From Limnobaculum zhutongyuii (GTDB lineage: Bacteria > Pseudomonadota > Gammaproteobacteria > Enterobacterales > Enterobacteriaceae), in the NCBI RefSeq assembly GCF_004295645.1, contig NZ_CP034752.1:1922001-1986000 (forward strand): a DNA stretch of 64,000 nt, read 5' to 3'. Of the stretch, positions 34,307-44,128 are shown piece by piece (position 1 is the stretch's first letter; each line of letters opens with the position of its first letter). The notes beneath the pieces were generated by a model. That model saw only the letters and a program-made list of their open reading frames with translations. It ran no database searches and was not told the origin of the DNA. Position numbers and translations under genes: made by a program.

Positions 34307-35335
34307 TCATTCACTCTTAGGTAATACAGCCTGAAGGCGAGCAGCAATTTGCGTAGGAACCTGACGTTCCACAGCCTGCACTGCCTGCTCAATGGCTACG
34401 GTGAAAGCCTGTTGGTTTGCTGCCCCATGACTTTTAATCACGGAACTGCGTAATCCTAACAGACAGGCACCATTATATCGATCAGGATTTAAATGGCCGA
34501 AACGTTTAGAAAGACTCTTTTTAAACCAGTAACTGATTAACTTCATCCACCATAATCGTTTCCGCTTCCCTGACGACAGTAATGAAAGGAATACTCTGAC
34601 TACACCTTCCAGTGTCTTTAACGTAACGTTACCGACAAAACCGTCGCATACTAACACATCCGTTTCGCCAGTCAGAAGATCGTTACCTTCAAGATAACCG
34701 ATATAGTTTATCTGTTGAACATTCCGGAGTATAGCCGCAGCAGCCTGAATATTATCAAGGCCTTTGGTCTCTTCTTCTCCAATATTCAGTAATGCCACTC
34801 GTGGATTGTTAATCTGCAGAATCTCTTCTGCCATCACGGCGCCCATTACGGCAAACTGAACCAGCATATCACTGTCACACTCAACGTTGGCACCTAAATC
34901 CAGTAACAACGTTTTTCCCCCTTTCTGATTAGGCAAAGCGGTCACCAATGCAGGGCGATCGATACCATCCAGAGGTTTGAGCATCATTTTAGCTAATCCC
35001 ATCAACGCACCGGTATTTCCGGCGCTAACACAGGCCTGAGCTTCCCCCTCTTTTAACAGTTCCAGCGCAATACGCATAGAAGTGCCTCGACTATTACGAA
35101 TAGCCTGAGAAGGTTTGGCATCATTAGCTACCATGAGTTCTGCGGGAATAAGCTGAAGACGTTCAAGAGCAGCCGGATCACATTGTTTAAGGTGTGGCTG
35201 AATATCGGATAGATTACCAACGAGCTTGATATTGAGTGCGGGATTAGAAGCCAATGCCTGCAAGGCTGCAGGCACTGTTACGCAGGGACCGAAGTCCCCG
35301 CCCATAGCATCTAACGCAATGGTTAGACGAGACAA
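34307..35335 (-). CDS. plsX: Phosphate acyltransferase PlsX
   Basis: Makes acyl-phosphate from acyl-ACP, the first phospholipid step. 342 residues. Landmarks: IALDAMGGDFGP at the start, CVSAGNTGALMGLAKMML and LLDLGANVECD, and the C-terminal region with GACLLGLRSSVIKSHG. The stop lies just before fabH, and rpmF is 14 bp upstream, as in E. coli. Confidence 0.97.
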   Translation of the reverse strand: MSRLTIALDAMGGDFGPCVTVPAALQALASNPALNIKLVGNLSDIQPHLKQCDPAALERLQLIPAELMVANDAKPSQAIRNSRGTSMRIALELLKEGEAQACVSAGNTGALMGLAKMMLKPLDGIDRPALVTALPNQKGGKTLLLDLGANVECDSDMLVQFAVMGAVMAEEILQINNPRVALLNIGEEETKGLDNIQAAAAILRNVQQINYIGYLEGNDLLTGETDVLVCDGFVGNVTLKTLEGVVRVFLSLLSSGKRKRLWWMKLISYWFKKSLSKRFGHLNPDRYNGACLLGLRSSVIKSHGAANQQAFTVAIEQAVQAVERQVPTQIAARLQAVLPKSE

Positions 35336-35349
35336 GGGATCACCAATGA

Positions 35350-35520
35350 TTATTTAGTGATAACCTTGCGGCCACGGTAGTAACCGTCAGCGGTGATGTG
35401 GTGACGCAGGTGGGTTTCACCTGAGACTTTATCCACAGATACTGCAGCTGTAGTCAATGCATCATGTGAACGACGCATGCCACGTCTTGAACGGGTACTT
35501 TTGTTCTGTTGTACGGCCAT
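35350..35520 (-). CDS. rpmF: Ribosomal protein L32
   Basis: 56-residue ribosomal protein read directly from the minus strand: it begins MAVQQNKSTRSRRGMRRSHD and ends RGRKVITK, against 57 residues in E. coli, with TTAAVSVDKVSGETHLRHH in the middle. AGGAG lies upstream of the ATG. It sits between yceD and plsX, linking ribosome and lipid synthesis in one operon as in E. coli. Confidence 0.97.
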   Translation of the reverse strand: MAVQQNKSTRSRRGMRRSHDALTTAAVSVDKVSGETHLRHHITADGYYRGRKVITK

Positions 35521-35536
35521 CGACCTTACTCCTCGG

Positions 35537-36058
35537 TTACTTTTGCTTTAAACTGGCTAATACGGCAAATGGATTTGGTTTTTCCGCCTCTGGCGGTAGT
35601 TCACCAAAAATCATGTCCGCTTCGGACACTTCACAGTGTTCATATTCATGAACCGGCGCTATTGGCAATGAAAGAATAAGTTCATCTTCAATTACTGCCA
35701 GCAAATTGATTTCGCCAAACTCATCGACTTCAATCGGCTCGTAGTCTGCCGGTAATGCTTCTGCCTGCTCATCATTCTTGACCGGGCTGAAACAATACGT
35801 TGCGTGAATAGTGTAAGGAAAATTGCCATTACAACGCTGACACATCAAAGTTACTGGAACCGTGGCCTGCCCTGTAATCACAACCAACCGCTGATTATCG
35901 ATATTAAATGATAATTCAGCTTCAACATCACCATCCACACTTACTACTGATTCTGCTAACCGCTGGGCCTGAGCGCCTGAATAGATACCTGAGTAATCCA
36001 GACTTTTCTGAGCCGTACGGAGCGGATCAATAGTTAAGGGTAATTTTACCTTTTGCAT
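35537..36058 (-). CDS. yceD: Large ribosomal RNA accumulation protein YceD
   Basis: DUF177 protein of 173 residues needed in E. coli for normal 23S rRNA accumulation. The CQRCNGNFPY motif and later a HEYEHCE segment give the family cysteine pattern; the acidic DEFGEINLLAVIEDELILSLP and the end PNPFAVLASLKQK are typical. First gene of the rpmF-plsX-fab operon, 16 bp before rpmF. Confidence 0.96.
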   Translation of the reverse strand: MQKVKLPLTIDPLRTAQKSLDYSGIYSGAQAQRLAESVVSVDGDVEAELSFNIDNQRLVVITGQATVPVTLMCQRCNGNFPYTIHATYCFSPVKNDEQAEALPADYEPIEVDEFGEINLLAVIEDELILSLPIAPVHEYEHCEVSEADMIFGELPPEAEKPNPFAVLASLKQK

Positions 36059-36446
36059 AGGGCGCGCATATTATCGTTGTCATGGCTGATAGTCAAAGGA
36101 AATGCACGCAAATAACGTGCTTTTAACGATCTCAGCTTTTTCGAGTGGGCATAGTTTAAAGCAGCCGACGCGGTTTCGCTATTGTTTTAATAAAAATTAA
36201 ATACATCGATGAAATCCAGTTATTCATTGATTTATAAAATAAAAAACAGCTTCATTCTTATCATGTCATAAATTGATAAGCTTTGTTGACGGATTAAATA
36301 ATGTTAATCACCTATAAATAGTGATTAATTAACAACCATATTTCATTACAAATAAATATTCGCCCTCTCTTATTAGGATAAAGGGATGAATTACCTTTAT
36401 TATGTTTGTTTCAACACTACCAATGGGTTTATACAATACTCAAGAT
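36059..36446. other. AT-rich intergenic region between yceD and yceF
   Basis: About 390 bp holding the divergent promoters of yceD (minus) and yceF (plus). No gene is apparent. A TTAATCAC/GTGATTAA inverted repeat (36304-36328) lies within the probable yceF leader or promoter; no known regulator site is recognised. Confidence 0.45.
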
Positions 36447-37034
36447 ATGACACAACTCATTTTGGCTTCAACCTCACCCTACCGTCAGGCCCTGCTGGAA
36501 AAGCTGGGGCTTCCTTTTATATGTATAGCGCCAGAAGCGGATGAAACACCTCGAGTAAATGAATCTGCAGAAGCATTGGTTATTCGACTGGCAACCAGCA
36601 AAGCCGAAACCGTGGCTAAAAATAATCCGGACAGTCTCATTATTGGTTCCGATCAGGTATGCGTGTTAAATCACCAAATTACCGGCAAACCGCTTAACAG
36701 AGAAAACGCTATCGCTCAGTTAACGCAAGCCAGTGGACAATCTATTACCTTCTATACCGGCCTTTGCCTGTATAACAGCCATAACCAACAGGCAGAGGTA
36801 ATATGCGAGCCTTTTACGGTTTTTTTCCGTCATCTCAGTCAGGAAGAGATCGAAGCCTATGTTGATCAGGAACAACCATGGTATTGCGCGGGAAGTTTTA
36901 AATCCGAAGGTTTAGGCATTACGCTGTTTGAGCGGCTGGAAGGACGGGATCCGAATAGCCTGATTGGGCTTCCTTTAATAGCTCTTAATCATATGTTGAT
37001 AAAAAATAGTATGAACCCATTGAATCGAAAATAA
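36447..37034 (+). CDS. yceF: Maf-family nucleotide pyrophosphatase YceF
   Basis: Hydrolyses 7-methyl-GTP in E. coli (house-cleaning). 195 residues from the ATG giving [20 protein letters not shown], which matches the E. coli [20 protein letters not shown]. Active-site parts: SxxR near the start, [15 protein letters not shown] and [29 protein letters not shown]. Longer forms beginning upstream are not conserved; the ribosome site for the chosen start is weak. Confidence 0.93.
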   Translation: [195 protein letters not shown]

Positions 37035-37076
37035 AACGTGACGGCGTCACTGACATTGATTGGACTAAGCTAGTCA

Positions 37077-37119
37077 TTCGCACTTTTGCGGTTTAATTAA
37101 ACTCAGACAAAAGTGCGAA
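37077..37119. other. Long inverted repeat between yceF and rluC
   Basis: TTCGCACTTTTG pairs with CAAAAGTGCGAA across a 19-base A/T loop between the converging genes. It may act as a shared terminator, though no T run follows on either strand. Confidence 0.55.
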
Positions 37120-37131
37120 CTATCAGAAAAC

Positions 37132-38088
37132 TTAAGACTTTTGCGCCCGTAATACAGTTAAACAACGATGAAGTGTTTTATCCATCGGTGCCTCTACTCT
37201 CATCGTTTCCCCGGTAGAGGGATGCTCAAAACGCAAACTGGCCGCATGAAGGAACAAACGATTTAAATCGGTCTGCTCAAGCTGTTGATCAAATTCCCGG
37301 TCACCGTAACGATCGTCAAAAGCAATAGGATGACCAGCATGTAAAGTATGAACGCGAATTTGGTGTGTTCTTCCCGTTACCGGACTGGCCTTAACCAGGG
37401 TAGAAAACTCAAAACGCTCTTCTACTTTAAAACGAGTCTCTGAAGGTTTGCCTTCTGCATCAACCCGTACGATTCGCTCACCACTTTGCAATACGTTTTT
37501 CAACAAAGGGGCTTGTACTACTTTACAATGAGACTGCCACTGACCACGAACCAGCGCCAGATAATCCTTCTGCATCGTCTTTAAACGTAATTGTTCATGT
37601 AACGAACGTAATGCTGAACGTTTTTTTGCTACCAGCAAAACACCGGATGTTTCACGATCTAAACGGTGGACCAGCTCAAGAAATTTAGCGTCTGGTCGAA
37701 GCGCTCTTAAGCCTTCTATTACACCAAAACTCAAGCCGCTTCCACCGTGAACCGCCGTTCCTGAAGGTTTATTCATGACCAGAATATGGTCATCCTCATA
37801 AAGAATGCAGTGTTCCAGCGCAGCAACCTTATCTAATTTGGCTGAAACGACAGACTCTTCGCGCTCGGCGACTCTAACGGGAGGAATTCGGATAATATCA
37901 CCGTCTTCCAGCTTATATTCCGGCTTAATACGTTTTTTATTTACGCGAACCTCACCTTTACGCAGCACACGATAAATCATACTTTTCGGCACACCCTTCA
38001 GCATGGTTCTTAAAAAGTTATCGATGCGTTGTCCTGCCGTATCGGCAGTAATGGTGACAGTTTGTACAGTTGGTTGATTTGTTTTCAT
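37132..38088 (-). CDS. rluC: 23S rRNA pseudouridine synthase RluC
   Basis: Makes pseudouridines 955, 2504 and 2580 in 23S rRNA of E. coli. N-terminal S4 domain (RIDNFLRTMLKGVPKSMIYRVLRKGEVRVNKK), then the RluA-type catalytic domain with LVHRLDRETSGVLLVAK, whose aspartate is catalytic, and TGRTHQIRVH. 318 residues. Divergent from rne, as in E. coli. Confidence 0.97.
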   Translation of the reverse strand: MKTNQPTVQTVTITADTAGQRIDNFLRTMLKGVPKSMIYRVLRKGEVRVNKKRIKPEYKLEDGDIIRIPPVRVAEREESVVSAKLDKVAALEHCILYEDDHILVMNKPSGTAVHGGSGLSFGVIEGLRALRPDAKFLELVHRLDRETSGVLLVAKKRSALRSLHEQLRLKTMQKDYLALVRGQWQSHCKVVQAPLLKNVLQSGERIVRVDAEGKPSETRFKVEERFEFSTLVKASPVTGRTHQIRVHTLHAGHPIAFDDRYGDREFDQQLEQTDLNRLFLHAASLRFEHPSTGETMRVEAPMDKTLHRCLTVLRAQKS

Positions 38089-38389
38089 AACGCTGATTCT
38101 AGCACGATCATTTTTTGCTAAATATGCCTTATTAACTTGTTTTAATGACTACACTTATCAATAGTGCTATTTGAGCTGAAAAATAAATAAGATACGTGTT
38201 GCAAGTATGCCATCGTATTCAGGCATGTAAGCCTCTGTCGGCGTTAACTTTAACACGTTTTTTACATTATTACGTATCTGAGTAAAAGTCACCTTGCCAT
38301 AATGCGGTTGGCAGTTGATAATGTGGCTGATTTTCTACCCTGACTCACTTTAAAGTGTGATAACAGGGAAAAAATGAAATTTGCAGATA

Positions 38390-38690
38390 GCTCAAGTAGT
38401 GCAGCAATGGCGTAAGACGCATTGAGTATCAGGCAATTAGCGAGCTACGGGTAGTGGCCTGGATAGTATAAAGGGACCCGATTTCCACAGATTTCAGGAA
38501 CGGCTTTCCCCGATAAAAAGCGCTGTTTTCACAAAGAAATACAGGCTTACCGAGATAATGCGCCCCTGTGCAGGCGACAACCGTGAGGTTGACGATTTTG
38601 CGATAAGACTCGGGGCCGTCGGTTAACGCTGTCCATTAGTTCCTCTATGCGTAGACTCAATTGACAATGTAAAAAAATGAGTATTTTTTA
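38390..38690 (+). promoter_or_regulatory. rne 5' leader with autoregulatory stem-loops
   Basis: The 602 bp between rluC and rne has no gene. The part nearest rne is structured: CCGAG near 38550 pairs with CTCGG near 38612, enclosing an inner CAACC-GTGA-GGTTG hairpin (38578-38595) and GCG/CGC pairing. In E. coli the long rne leader has such hairpins, and RNase E cuts its own message there to hold its level steady. I infer the same here; the exact 5' end is not known. Confidence 0.75.
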
Positions 38691-41600
38691 ATGAAAAGAA
38701 TGTTGATTAACGCAACTCAACAGGAAGAGTTGCGTGTAGCCTTAGTTGACGGGCAACGTCTGTATGATTTAGATATTGAAAGTCCAGGGCATGAACAAAA
38801 AAAGGCAAACATTTATAAAGGTAAGATCACCCGCGTTGAACAAAGCCTTGAAGCGGCATTTGTTGACTACGGTGCAGAACGACACGGTTTCCTCCCTTTC
38901 AAAGAAATTTCCCGCGAGTATTTTTCCTCTAATTCTGCGTCTCAGGGTCGTCCTAACATTAAGGATGTACTGCATGTCGGCCAGGAAGTCATCGTTCAGG
39001 TTGATAAAGAAGAACGTGGAAATAAAGGCGCAGCACTGACAACATTTATCAGTCTGGCCGGTAGTTATTTAGTTCTGATGCCCAATAACCCACGCGCTGG
39101 CGGTATTTCTCGCCGTATCGAGGGTGACGATCGTCAGGAGCTAAAAGAAGCGCTGGATTCATTAGAGATCCCTAACGGCATGGGCTTAATTGTCCGTACT
39201 GCTGGCGTAGGTAAATCTGCAGAAGCCTTACAATGGGATCTGTCTTTCCGGTTAAAGCACTGGGAAGCGATTAAAAAAGCGGCAGAAAGTCGCCCAGCTC
39301 CATTCCTGATCCATCAGGAGAGCAACGTGATTGTTCGTGCTTTCCGTGACTACTTACGTCCGGATATCGGTGAGATTCTGATCGACAACATCAAAATCCT
39401 CGATTTGGCTAAAGAACATATCGCCGCGTTAGGCCGTCCGGACTTCAGCAGCAAGATTAAACCTTATACCGGTGAAATCCCGCTGTTTAGCCACTATCAA
39501 ATTGAATCGCAGATTGAATCTGCATTCCAGCGTGAAGTGCGTCTTCCATCCGGTGGTTCGATTGTTATTGATACCACTGAAGCATTAACCGCTATCGATA
39601 TCAACTCCGCCCGCTCTACCCGCGGTGGTGACATTGAAGAAACTGCATTTAATACCAACCTGGAAGCTGCTGATGAAATTGCCCGTCAATTACGTCTGCG
39701 TGACCTGGGTGGTTTGATCGTTATTGACTTTATTGATATGACCCCTATTCGCCATCAGCGTGAAGTAGAGAACCGTTTACGCGATGCCGTCCGTCAGGAC
39801 CGTGCGCGTATTCAAATTGGTCGTATCTCTCGCTTTGGCCTGCTGGAAATGTCCCGTCAGCGTCTGAGCCCTTCTCTGGGTGAATCCAGCCATCACGTCT
39901 GCCCGCGTTGTAACGGCACCGGCACCGTGCGTGATAACGAATCATTATCTCTGTCTATTCTGCGTCTGATTGAAGAAGAAGCGCTGAAAGACAATACCAA
40001 AGAAGTTGACGCCATTGTTCCGGTGCAAATTGCCTCTTATCTGTTAAACGAAAAACGTGAATCAGTTAATGCTATTGAACGCCGTTCTGGTGGCAAAGTT
40101 CGCGTTGTGGTGGTTCCAAACGATCGTATGGAAACCCCTCATTACGAAGTCATTCGTAAGAAACCAGGCGAAGAGAGCAACGTGTTAAGTTACATGCTGC
40201 CACAGCTGCATGAAACCGAAACTGAATCGGAAGAAGAGACGGTTCTTGAGCGTAAAATTCCGGAACAACCGGCATTAACCAGTTTCTCAATGCCAACAGA
40301 ATCGGCGCCGGTTGAAGAGAAAAAAGCACCTGTTGCTGCAACGCCAGTTGTTAGTCAACCCGCTGGTCCGGGCCTGTTCTCTCGTTTTGTTAGCGGATTA
40401 AAAAATCTGTTAGCACCGGCAGAAACCGTTGCTGCCCCGGTTGAAAAAACAGCGTCTGAGAAATCTTCTGGCAACAACCAGCAGGATCGCCGTAACAATC
40501 GTCGTAATAACAATCGTAAAGATCGCAATAACGATCGTAACAATGACCGTAATAACGATCGTAACAGCGACCGTAATGAGCGGAATGAACGTAACAGCGA
40601 TCGTCAAAACCGCGACAACAATCAGGAATCGCGTCGTAATAATCGTCAGGCTACCGCTGCACCACAAGATAGTGCACAGGAAGCGACAGCTACCACCACT
40701 GCTCGTGATGAAAACCGTCGTGAAACTCGTGCTGAACGTCAACGTCGTCGTAACGAAGACAAACGTCAACAACAGCAACAAGCTGTGCAGGTAGAGCAAG
40801 TTGAAGCCGCTGTTGAAAATGAAGTTTCTGCAGAGGAAGAAAAACCGACTCAGGCGCCAGCTCAACGTCGTCAACGTCGCCAAATGAACCAAAAAGTTCG
40901 CGTTGCGGCTCAAAACGATCAAACAGCTGAAAATATTACCCCAGTCGCTGCGGTGAAAACGCCTGTTGCTCCGGTAGAGGAAATTAAGCTACTACCTCAA
41001 CCAACAACTGTCAGCGAAAACTTCGTAGCGCCAACGACTGATGAAGCTGATGGAGAGAAAAACGGTTATAACAACGCAACCGATAGTAACGGTATGCCGC
41101 GTCGTTCTCGCCGCTCACCTCGTCATCTGCGCGTTAGTGGACAACGTCGTCGTCGTTATCGCGATGAGAAGTACCCTAGCGTATCGCCAATGCCATTAAC
41201 TCTGGCTATGGCTTCACCAGAGATGGCTTCAGGTAAAGTTTGTATTAACTATGCTGCTCTGGCGACAGAACAGGTGAAAGTTTTCGAACCGGTTGAAGCA
41301 CTGGAAGCTGCGAATAACCAACAGACTGAAGTTGTATCCGCGGTTCCAGCCGTTATTGAAGCACCCGTAGCCGTTGTTGAAACAGCAGCAGAACCTCAGC
41401 TCGCTACTTCAGTCATTGCTGAAACGGTAAGTGAGCCAGCCATTGCGGTAACCTATATTGCTGAAAGAGATGAACAACCTGCTGCGGAAACTGAACTGGT
41501 TGTTACGCCATCAGTAGAAACCGTATGGCATGTTGAAGCGCCAGCACCGCTGGATATCGCTCCGATTGAAGCACCAAAACCATTGAAGAGTGAATCAGTA

Positions 41601-41975
41601 GTGGCACCTGAAGCGATTTCTGGTGGTAGCTCATCCGCTCCGGCAGCATCTCCGTCATTCAATACTGAACCTGACGTTATCGTTGAAGAAGTGGTTCAGA
41701 CGGTAGTTGAAGTTGAAACATCAGCGGTTGAAGTTATTAATACTGAATCGGTTGAAAAGAAGGCGTCTAGTGTTGCCAGTTCTCCGGCCTTTAAACCAGT
41801 GATGCCTGAGTTAGAAACAGCTGAAGCTGAAGAAGCCCCTGCGGCTCCACAAGCTAAACCTGAAGAAGCTCCAGTGGCTAAAGAAGAGGTTGTGGTTAAG
41901 CCTTCTGCAGGTGGTCACGCTGCTACTAATTATGCCAGCGCTCCTGCTGCAAGACCGGCTCCGGTTGATGATTAA
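38691..41975 (+). CDS. rne: Ribonuclease E
   Basis: Essential endoribonuclease and degradosome scaffold, 1094 residues. Order: S1 domain (about 35-120), 5'-sensor and DNase I-like catalytic part with TTEALTAIDINSAR and LGGLIVIDFIDM, the zinc link CPRCNGTG near 404, then an unstructured half. The latter holds an amphipathic membrane helix (LFSRFVSGLKNLLAP), asparagine/arginine repeats (NNDR units, about 610-645), an arginine-rich RNA-binding block (PRRSRRSPRHLRVSGQRRRR), and a conserved C-terminal end for PNPase binding (GGHAATNYASAPAARP). The start MKRMLINATQQEELRVALV matches E. coli. Confidence 0.98.
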   Translation: MKRMLINATQQEELRVALVDGQRLYDLDIESPGHEQKKANIYKGKITRVEQSLEAAFVDYGAERHGFLPFKEISREYFSSNSASQGRPNIKDVLHVGQEVIVQVDKEERGNKGAALTTFISLAGSYLVLMPNNPRAGGISRRIEGDDRQELKEALDSLEIPNGMGLIVRTAGVGKSAEALQWDLSFRLKHWEAIKKAAESRPAPFLIHQESNVIVRAFRDYLRPDIGEILIDNIKILDLAKEHIAALGRPDFSSKIKPYTGEIPLFSHYQIESQIESAFQREVRLPSGGSIVIDTTEALTAIDINSARSTRGGDIEETAFNTNLEAADEIARQLRLRDLGGLIVIDFIDMTPIRHQREVENRLRDAVRQDRARIQIGRISRFGLLEMSRQRLSPSLGESSHHVCPRCNGTGTVRDNESLSLSILRLIEEEALKDNTKEVDAIVPVQIASYLLNEKRESVNAIERRSGGKVRVVVVPNDRMETPHYEVIRKKPGEESNVLSYMLPQLHETETESEEETVLERKIPEQPALTSFSMPTESAPVEEKKAPVAATPVVSQPAGPGLFSRFVSGLKNLLAPAETVAAPVEKTASEKSSGNNQQDRRNNRRNNNRKDRNNDRNNDRNNDRNSDRNERNERNSDRQNRDNNQESRRNNRQATAAPQDSAQEATATTTARDENRRETRAERQRRRNEDKRQQQQQAVQVEQVEAAVENEVSAEEEKPTQAPAQRRQRRQMNQKVRVAAQNDQTAENITPVAAVKTPVAPVEEIKLLPQPTTVSENFVAPTTDEADGEKNGYNNATDSNGMPRRSRRSPRHLRVSGQRRRRYRDEKYPSVSPMPLTLAMASPEMASGKVCINYAALATEQVKVFEPVEALEAANNQQTEVVSAVPAVIEAPVAVVETAAEPQLATSVIAETVSEPAIAVTYIAERDEQPAAETELVVTPSVETVWHVEAPAPLDIAPIEAPKPLKSESVVAPEAISGGSSSAPAASPSFNTEPDVIVEEVVQTVVEVETSAVEVINTESVEKKASSVASSPAFKPVMPELETAEAEEAPAAPQAKPEEAPVAKEEVVVKPSAGGHAATNYASAPAARPAPVDD

Positions 41976-41998
41976 TCAATCGTAATATGGTAAAAAAC

Positions 41999-42027
41999 AA
42001 AAAACCCGCATTATGCGGGTTTTTTTA
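41999..42027 (+). terminator. rne terminator
   Basis: AAAACCCGCATTATGCGGGTTTTTTT is a compact hairpin with a seven-T run after the rne stop; the A-rich side also serves the converging ABM gene. Confidence 0.9.
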
Positions 42028-42040
42028 TCACTTCAGAAAA

Positions 42041-42331
42041 TTAATAAACTTTTGTCATTAAATTAATCGTCAGTGATTCGATTTTACCTTTGGTGAATTG
42101 GCCAAAGGAGACAAAATGAGGTGACTTACTGTGGATATCCAGTATTTCTTGTGATGCCCAACGCTCTATAAATACATAGACCAGTGGATTTTGATTGTCC
42201 TGATGTAGATCATATTGCAGGCATCCCTCTTCTGCTCTGCTGCTATCTACCAGCTTTTTTAGTGCTTCCATTAATGGAGCCTGGAAATCTGCTTTAATAG
42301 TCAGTGTTGCAACAATAGTTATTTCGCTCAT
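42041..42331 (-). CDS. ABM-domain protein (putative quinol monooxygenase)
   Basis: 96-residue protein with the antibiotic biosynthesis monooxygenase fold: ITIVATLTIKADFQAPLMEALKKLVDSSRAEEGCLQYDLHQD, then VYVFIERWASQEILDIHSKSPHFVSF with the typical W and HxxxxH. Relatives include YgiN-type quinol oxygenases and small dimeric stress proteins. Substrate unknown. A single-gene unit between rne and dbpA, upstream of the rne terminator on the other strand. Confidence 0.82.
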   Translation of the reverse strand: MSEITIVATLTIKADFQAPLMEALKKLVDSSRAEEGCLQYDLHQDNQNPLVYVFIERWASQEILDIHSKSPHFVSFGQFTKGKIESLTINLMTKVY

Positions 42332-42369
42332 TTAAGATCCTTAGCCTTTTTCATGTCATAACAATAAAA

Positions 42370-43755
42370 TTATTTAATTAACCAAACCCGACAATTTTTG
42401 CCTTTAATTTTTCCATTACGCAATTGTTCAAGGGCAAATCTGGCACGCTGGCGGCGAATAGCCACATAAGCCTGAGTATCAAAGATAGCTATTTTACCAA
42501 CATCAGCTGCCGTTAGCCCTGCATCTCCGGTCAAAGCACCCAGAATATCTCCCGGGCGAACTTTGGCTTTACGGCCACCGTCAATGCTTAACGTCAGCAT
42601 ATTCGAAACCACCGGCTGAATATCGCTATGATTAAAACGCTCAGCCTGTTTCCACGTTAACTGTTCAGACAAATAGTCTTCAATAGCATGGGCGCGCTGT
42701 AGCTCATTCACCGTACAAAAGCTAATCGCCATTCCCTGAGCGCCAGCTCTACCGGTTCGACCAATGCGGTGAACATATACCTCAGGATCAAAAGGTAACT
42801 CAAAGTTGACCACTAATGGAAGATCCTTAATGTCCAATCCTCTGGCTGCCACATCGGTTGCCACCAACACCCGGCAACTTTGATTAGCGAATTGAACCAG
42901 CACTCGCTCCCGATCCCGCTGTTCTAAATCACCATGCAGAGCCAATACGCTGCTTCCGGCTGCACTCAGTGTCTCAGCTATCTCCTGACAGTCTCGTTTA
43001 GTGTTAGTGAATACCACACATGATTCTGGCTGACTGCTGGAAAGAATTTTCTGCAACAGACTAATACGCTGTTGTGCAGTAACTTCAATAAACTGCTGTT
43101 CAATATGAACCCGGTCATCCGCCGATTCAATAATAATTCGCTGAGGAGAACGCTGAACTCGCTCACTCATTTTCTCAATATCTGTAGGATAAGTGGCAGA
43201 AAATAGCAAAGTCTGACGTTGAGATGGCGTATGGCTGATAATGTCATTGACCTCATCAGAGAACCCCATATCCAGCATTCTGTCGGCTTCATCCAGTACC
43301 AAAATATTCAGATCATTTAACGTCAGATTCCCTTTGCGTAAATGATCCTGAATTCGTCCCGGAGTACCAACAATGATATGGGCAGGATGAGCCAGTGAAT
43401 CTACCTGCGCTCCCATTGGTTGCCCACCGCACAGCGTTAAGATTTTAATATTGGCGATAGTGCGGGCCAAACGTCGAAGTTCTTTACTGACCTGATCGGC
43501 AAGTTCTCTGGTAGGGCAAAGTATTAATGCCTGAGTACGATAAGCATCAACCTGAATAGCAGACAGCAGCCCAATACCAAACGCAGCTGTCTTCCCGCTA
43601 CCGGTTTTTGCCTGAGCCACCACATCCTTCCCCTGCAAAATATCGGGCAGCGCTGCGGCTTGAATGGGGGTCATTTGTGCATAACCCAGCTCATGCAGGT
43701 TATCAATTAGCGCTTTATCCAGCGGTAACTCGGAAAAGGATTGTGTTGTACTCAC
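42370..43755 (-). CDS. dbpA: ATP-dependent RNA helicase DbpA
   Basis: DEAD-box helicase of large-subunit assembly that binds 23S rRNA hairpin 92. 461 residues (E. coli 457). Helicase motifs in order: Q motif with PIQAAALP, AKTGSGKTAAFG, PTRELADQV, VLDEADRMLDMGF (DEAD), SAT in FSATYPTD, and HRIGRTGRAG. The C-terminal RNA-binding domain has RKAKVRPGDILGALTGDAGLTAADVGKIAIFD. Divergent from trpE. Confidence 0.96.
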   Translation of the reverse strand: MSTTQSFSELPLDKALIDNLHELGYAQMTPIQAAALPDILQGKDVVAQAKTGSGKTAAFGIGLLSAIQVDAYRTQALILCPTRELADQVSKELRRLARTIANIKILTLCGGQPMGAQVDSLAHPAHIIVGTPGRIQDHLRKGNLTLNDLNILVLDEADRMLDMGFSDEVNDIISHTPSQRQTLLFSATYPTDIEKMSERVQRSPQRIIIESADDRVHIEQQFIEVTAQQRISLLQKILSSSQPESCVVFTNTKRDCQEIAETLSAAGSSVLALHGDLEQRDRERVLVQFANQSCRVLVATDVAARGLDIKDLPLVVNFELPFDPEVYVHRIGRTGRAGAQGMAISFCTVNELQRAHAIEDYLSEQLTWKQAERFNHSDIQPVVSNMLTLSIDGGRKAKVRPGDILGALTGDAGLTAADVGKIAIFDTQAYVAIRRQRARFALEQLRNGKIKGKNCRVWLIK

Positions 43756-43936
43756 AGAAGACTCTTTAGCAGAAAGTGAACGGACTGGTCCAGACCAGAC
43801 GAGAGGCTGATATTACCAGATTTTTTGGCTTATTGATGCTTATAACTGTTCCCTGATAAGACACATTTACCAACCATCCTGTCCAGGCCTCTTTTAAGAC
43901 ATCCAGAATAATTTTCGTTTTTCTCAGGTAAAGCAG

Positions 43937-43972
43937 TTGACACCCATCAACAAAACCAGTTTACTAGTACGC
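43937..43972 (+). promoter_or_regulatory. trp promoter/operator 1 (upstream of trpE)
   Basis: TTGACA (43937-43942), 17-bp spacer, then TTTACT (43960-43965), laid out exactly like the E. coli trp promoter. The -10 lies in the TrpR operator ACCAGTTTACTAGTACG, close to the E. coli AACTAGTTAACTAGTACG. Repression by TrpR with bound tryptophan is therefore expected. Confidence 0.92.
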
Positions 43973-44002
43973 AAGAACGGATCATTTCTACAGGCAATTA
44001 TC

Positions 44003-44053
44003 ATGATGACATACCCTATGGTATTAACAGGTTGGTGGCGAGACTTCCCTTAG
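44003..44053 (+). CDS. trpL: trp leader peptide 1
   Basis: 16-residue reading frame MMTYPMVLTGWWRDFP with tandem Trp codons (TGGTGG), located 38 bases beyond the -10. Ribosome stalling at these codons when charged tRNA-Trp is scarce would favour the antiterminator. It is close in size to E. coli TrpL (14 residues). The ribosome site is weak. Confidence 0.9.
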   Translation: MMTYPMVLTGWWRDFP

Positions 44054-44128
44054 CGGGCGGCCTACTTGCACCATATTGTTATCTGATAAAGCAAATAGCC
44101 CAATAGCCCGCAAACTGCGGGCTTTTTT
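44054..44128 (+). terminator. trp attenuator 1
   Basis: Segment 2 (AGCGGGCGG next to the leader stop) can pair with segment 3 (AGCCCGC); otherwise segments 3 and 4 form AGCCCGCA-AAC-TGCGGGCT followed by TTTTTT, the intrinsic terminator (44105-44128). Standard trp attenuation architecture. Confidence 0.92.

Noticed and set aside
38089..38390. Small RNA or gene between rluC and rne
   Set aside because: No independent promoter-terminator pair or coding frame seen; best explained as promoters and the long rne leader.
40500..40620. Short tandem repeats resembling a repeat array
   Set aside because: They encode NNDR units of RNase E; no spacers or conserved repeats as in a CRISPR array.
40410..40922. 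Open frames on the other strand and in a second frame over the rne scaffold region
   Set aside because: They are caused by biased Asn/Arg/Asp codons of rne; the translations are low-complexity and lack a ribosome site.
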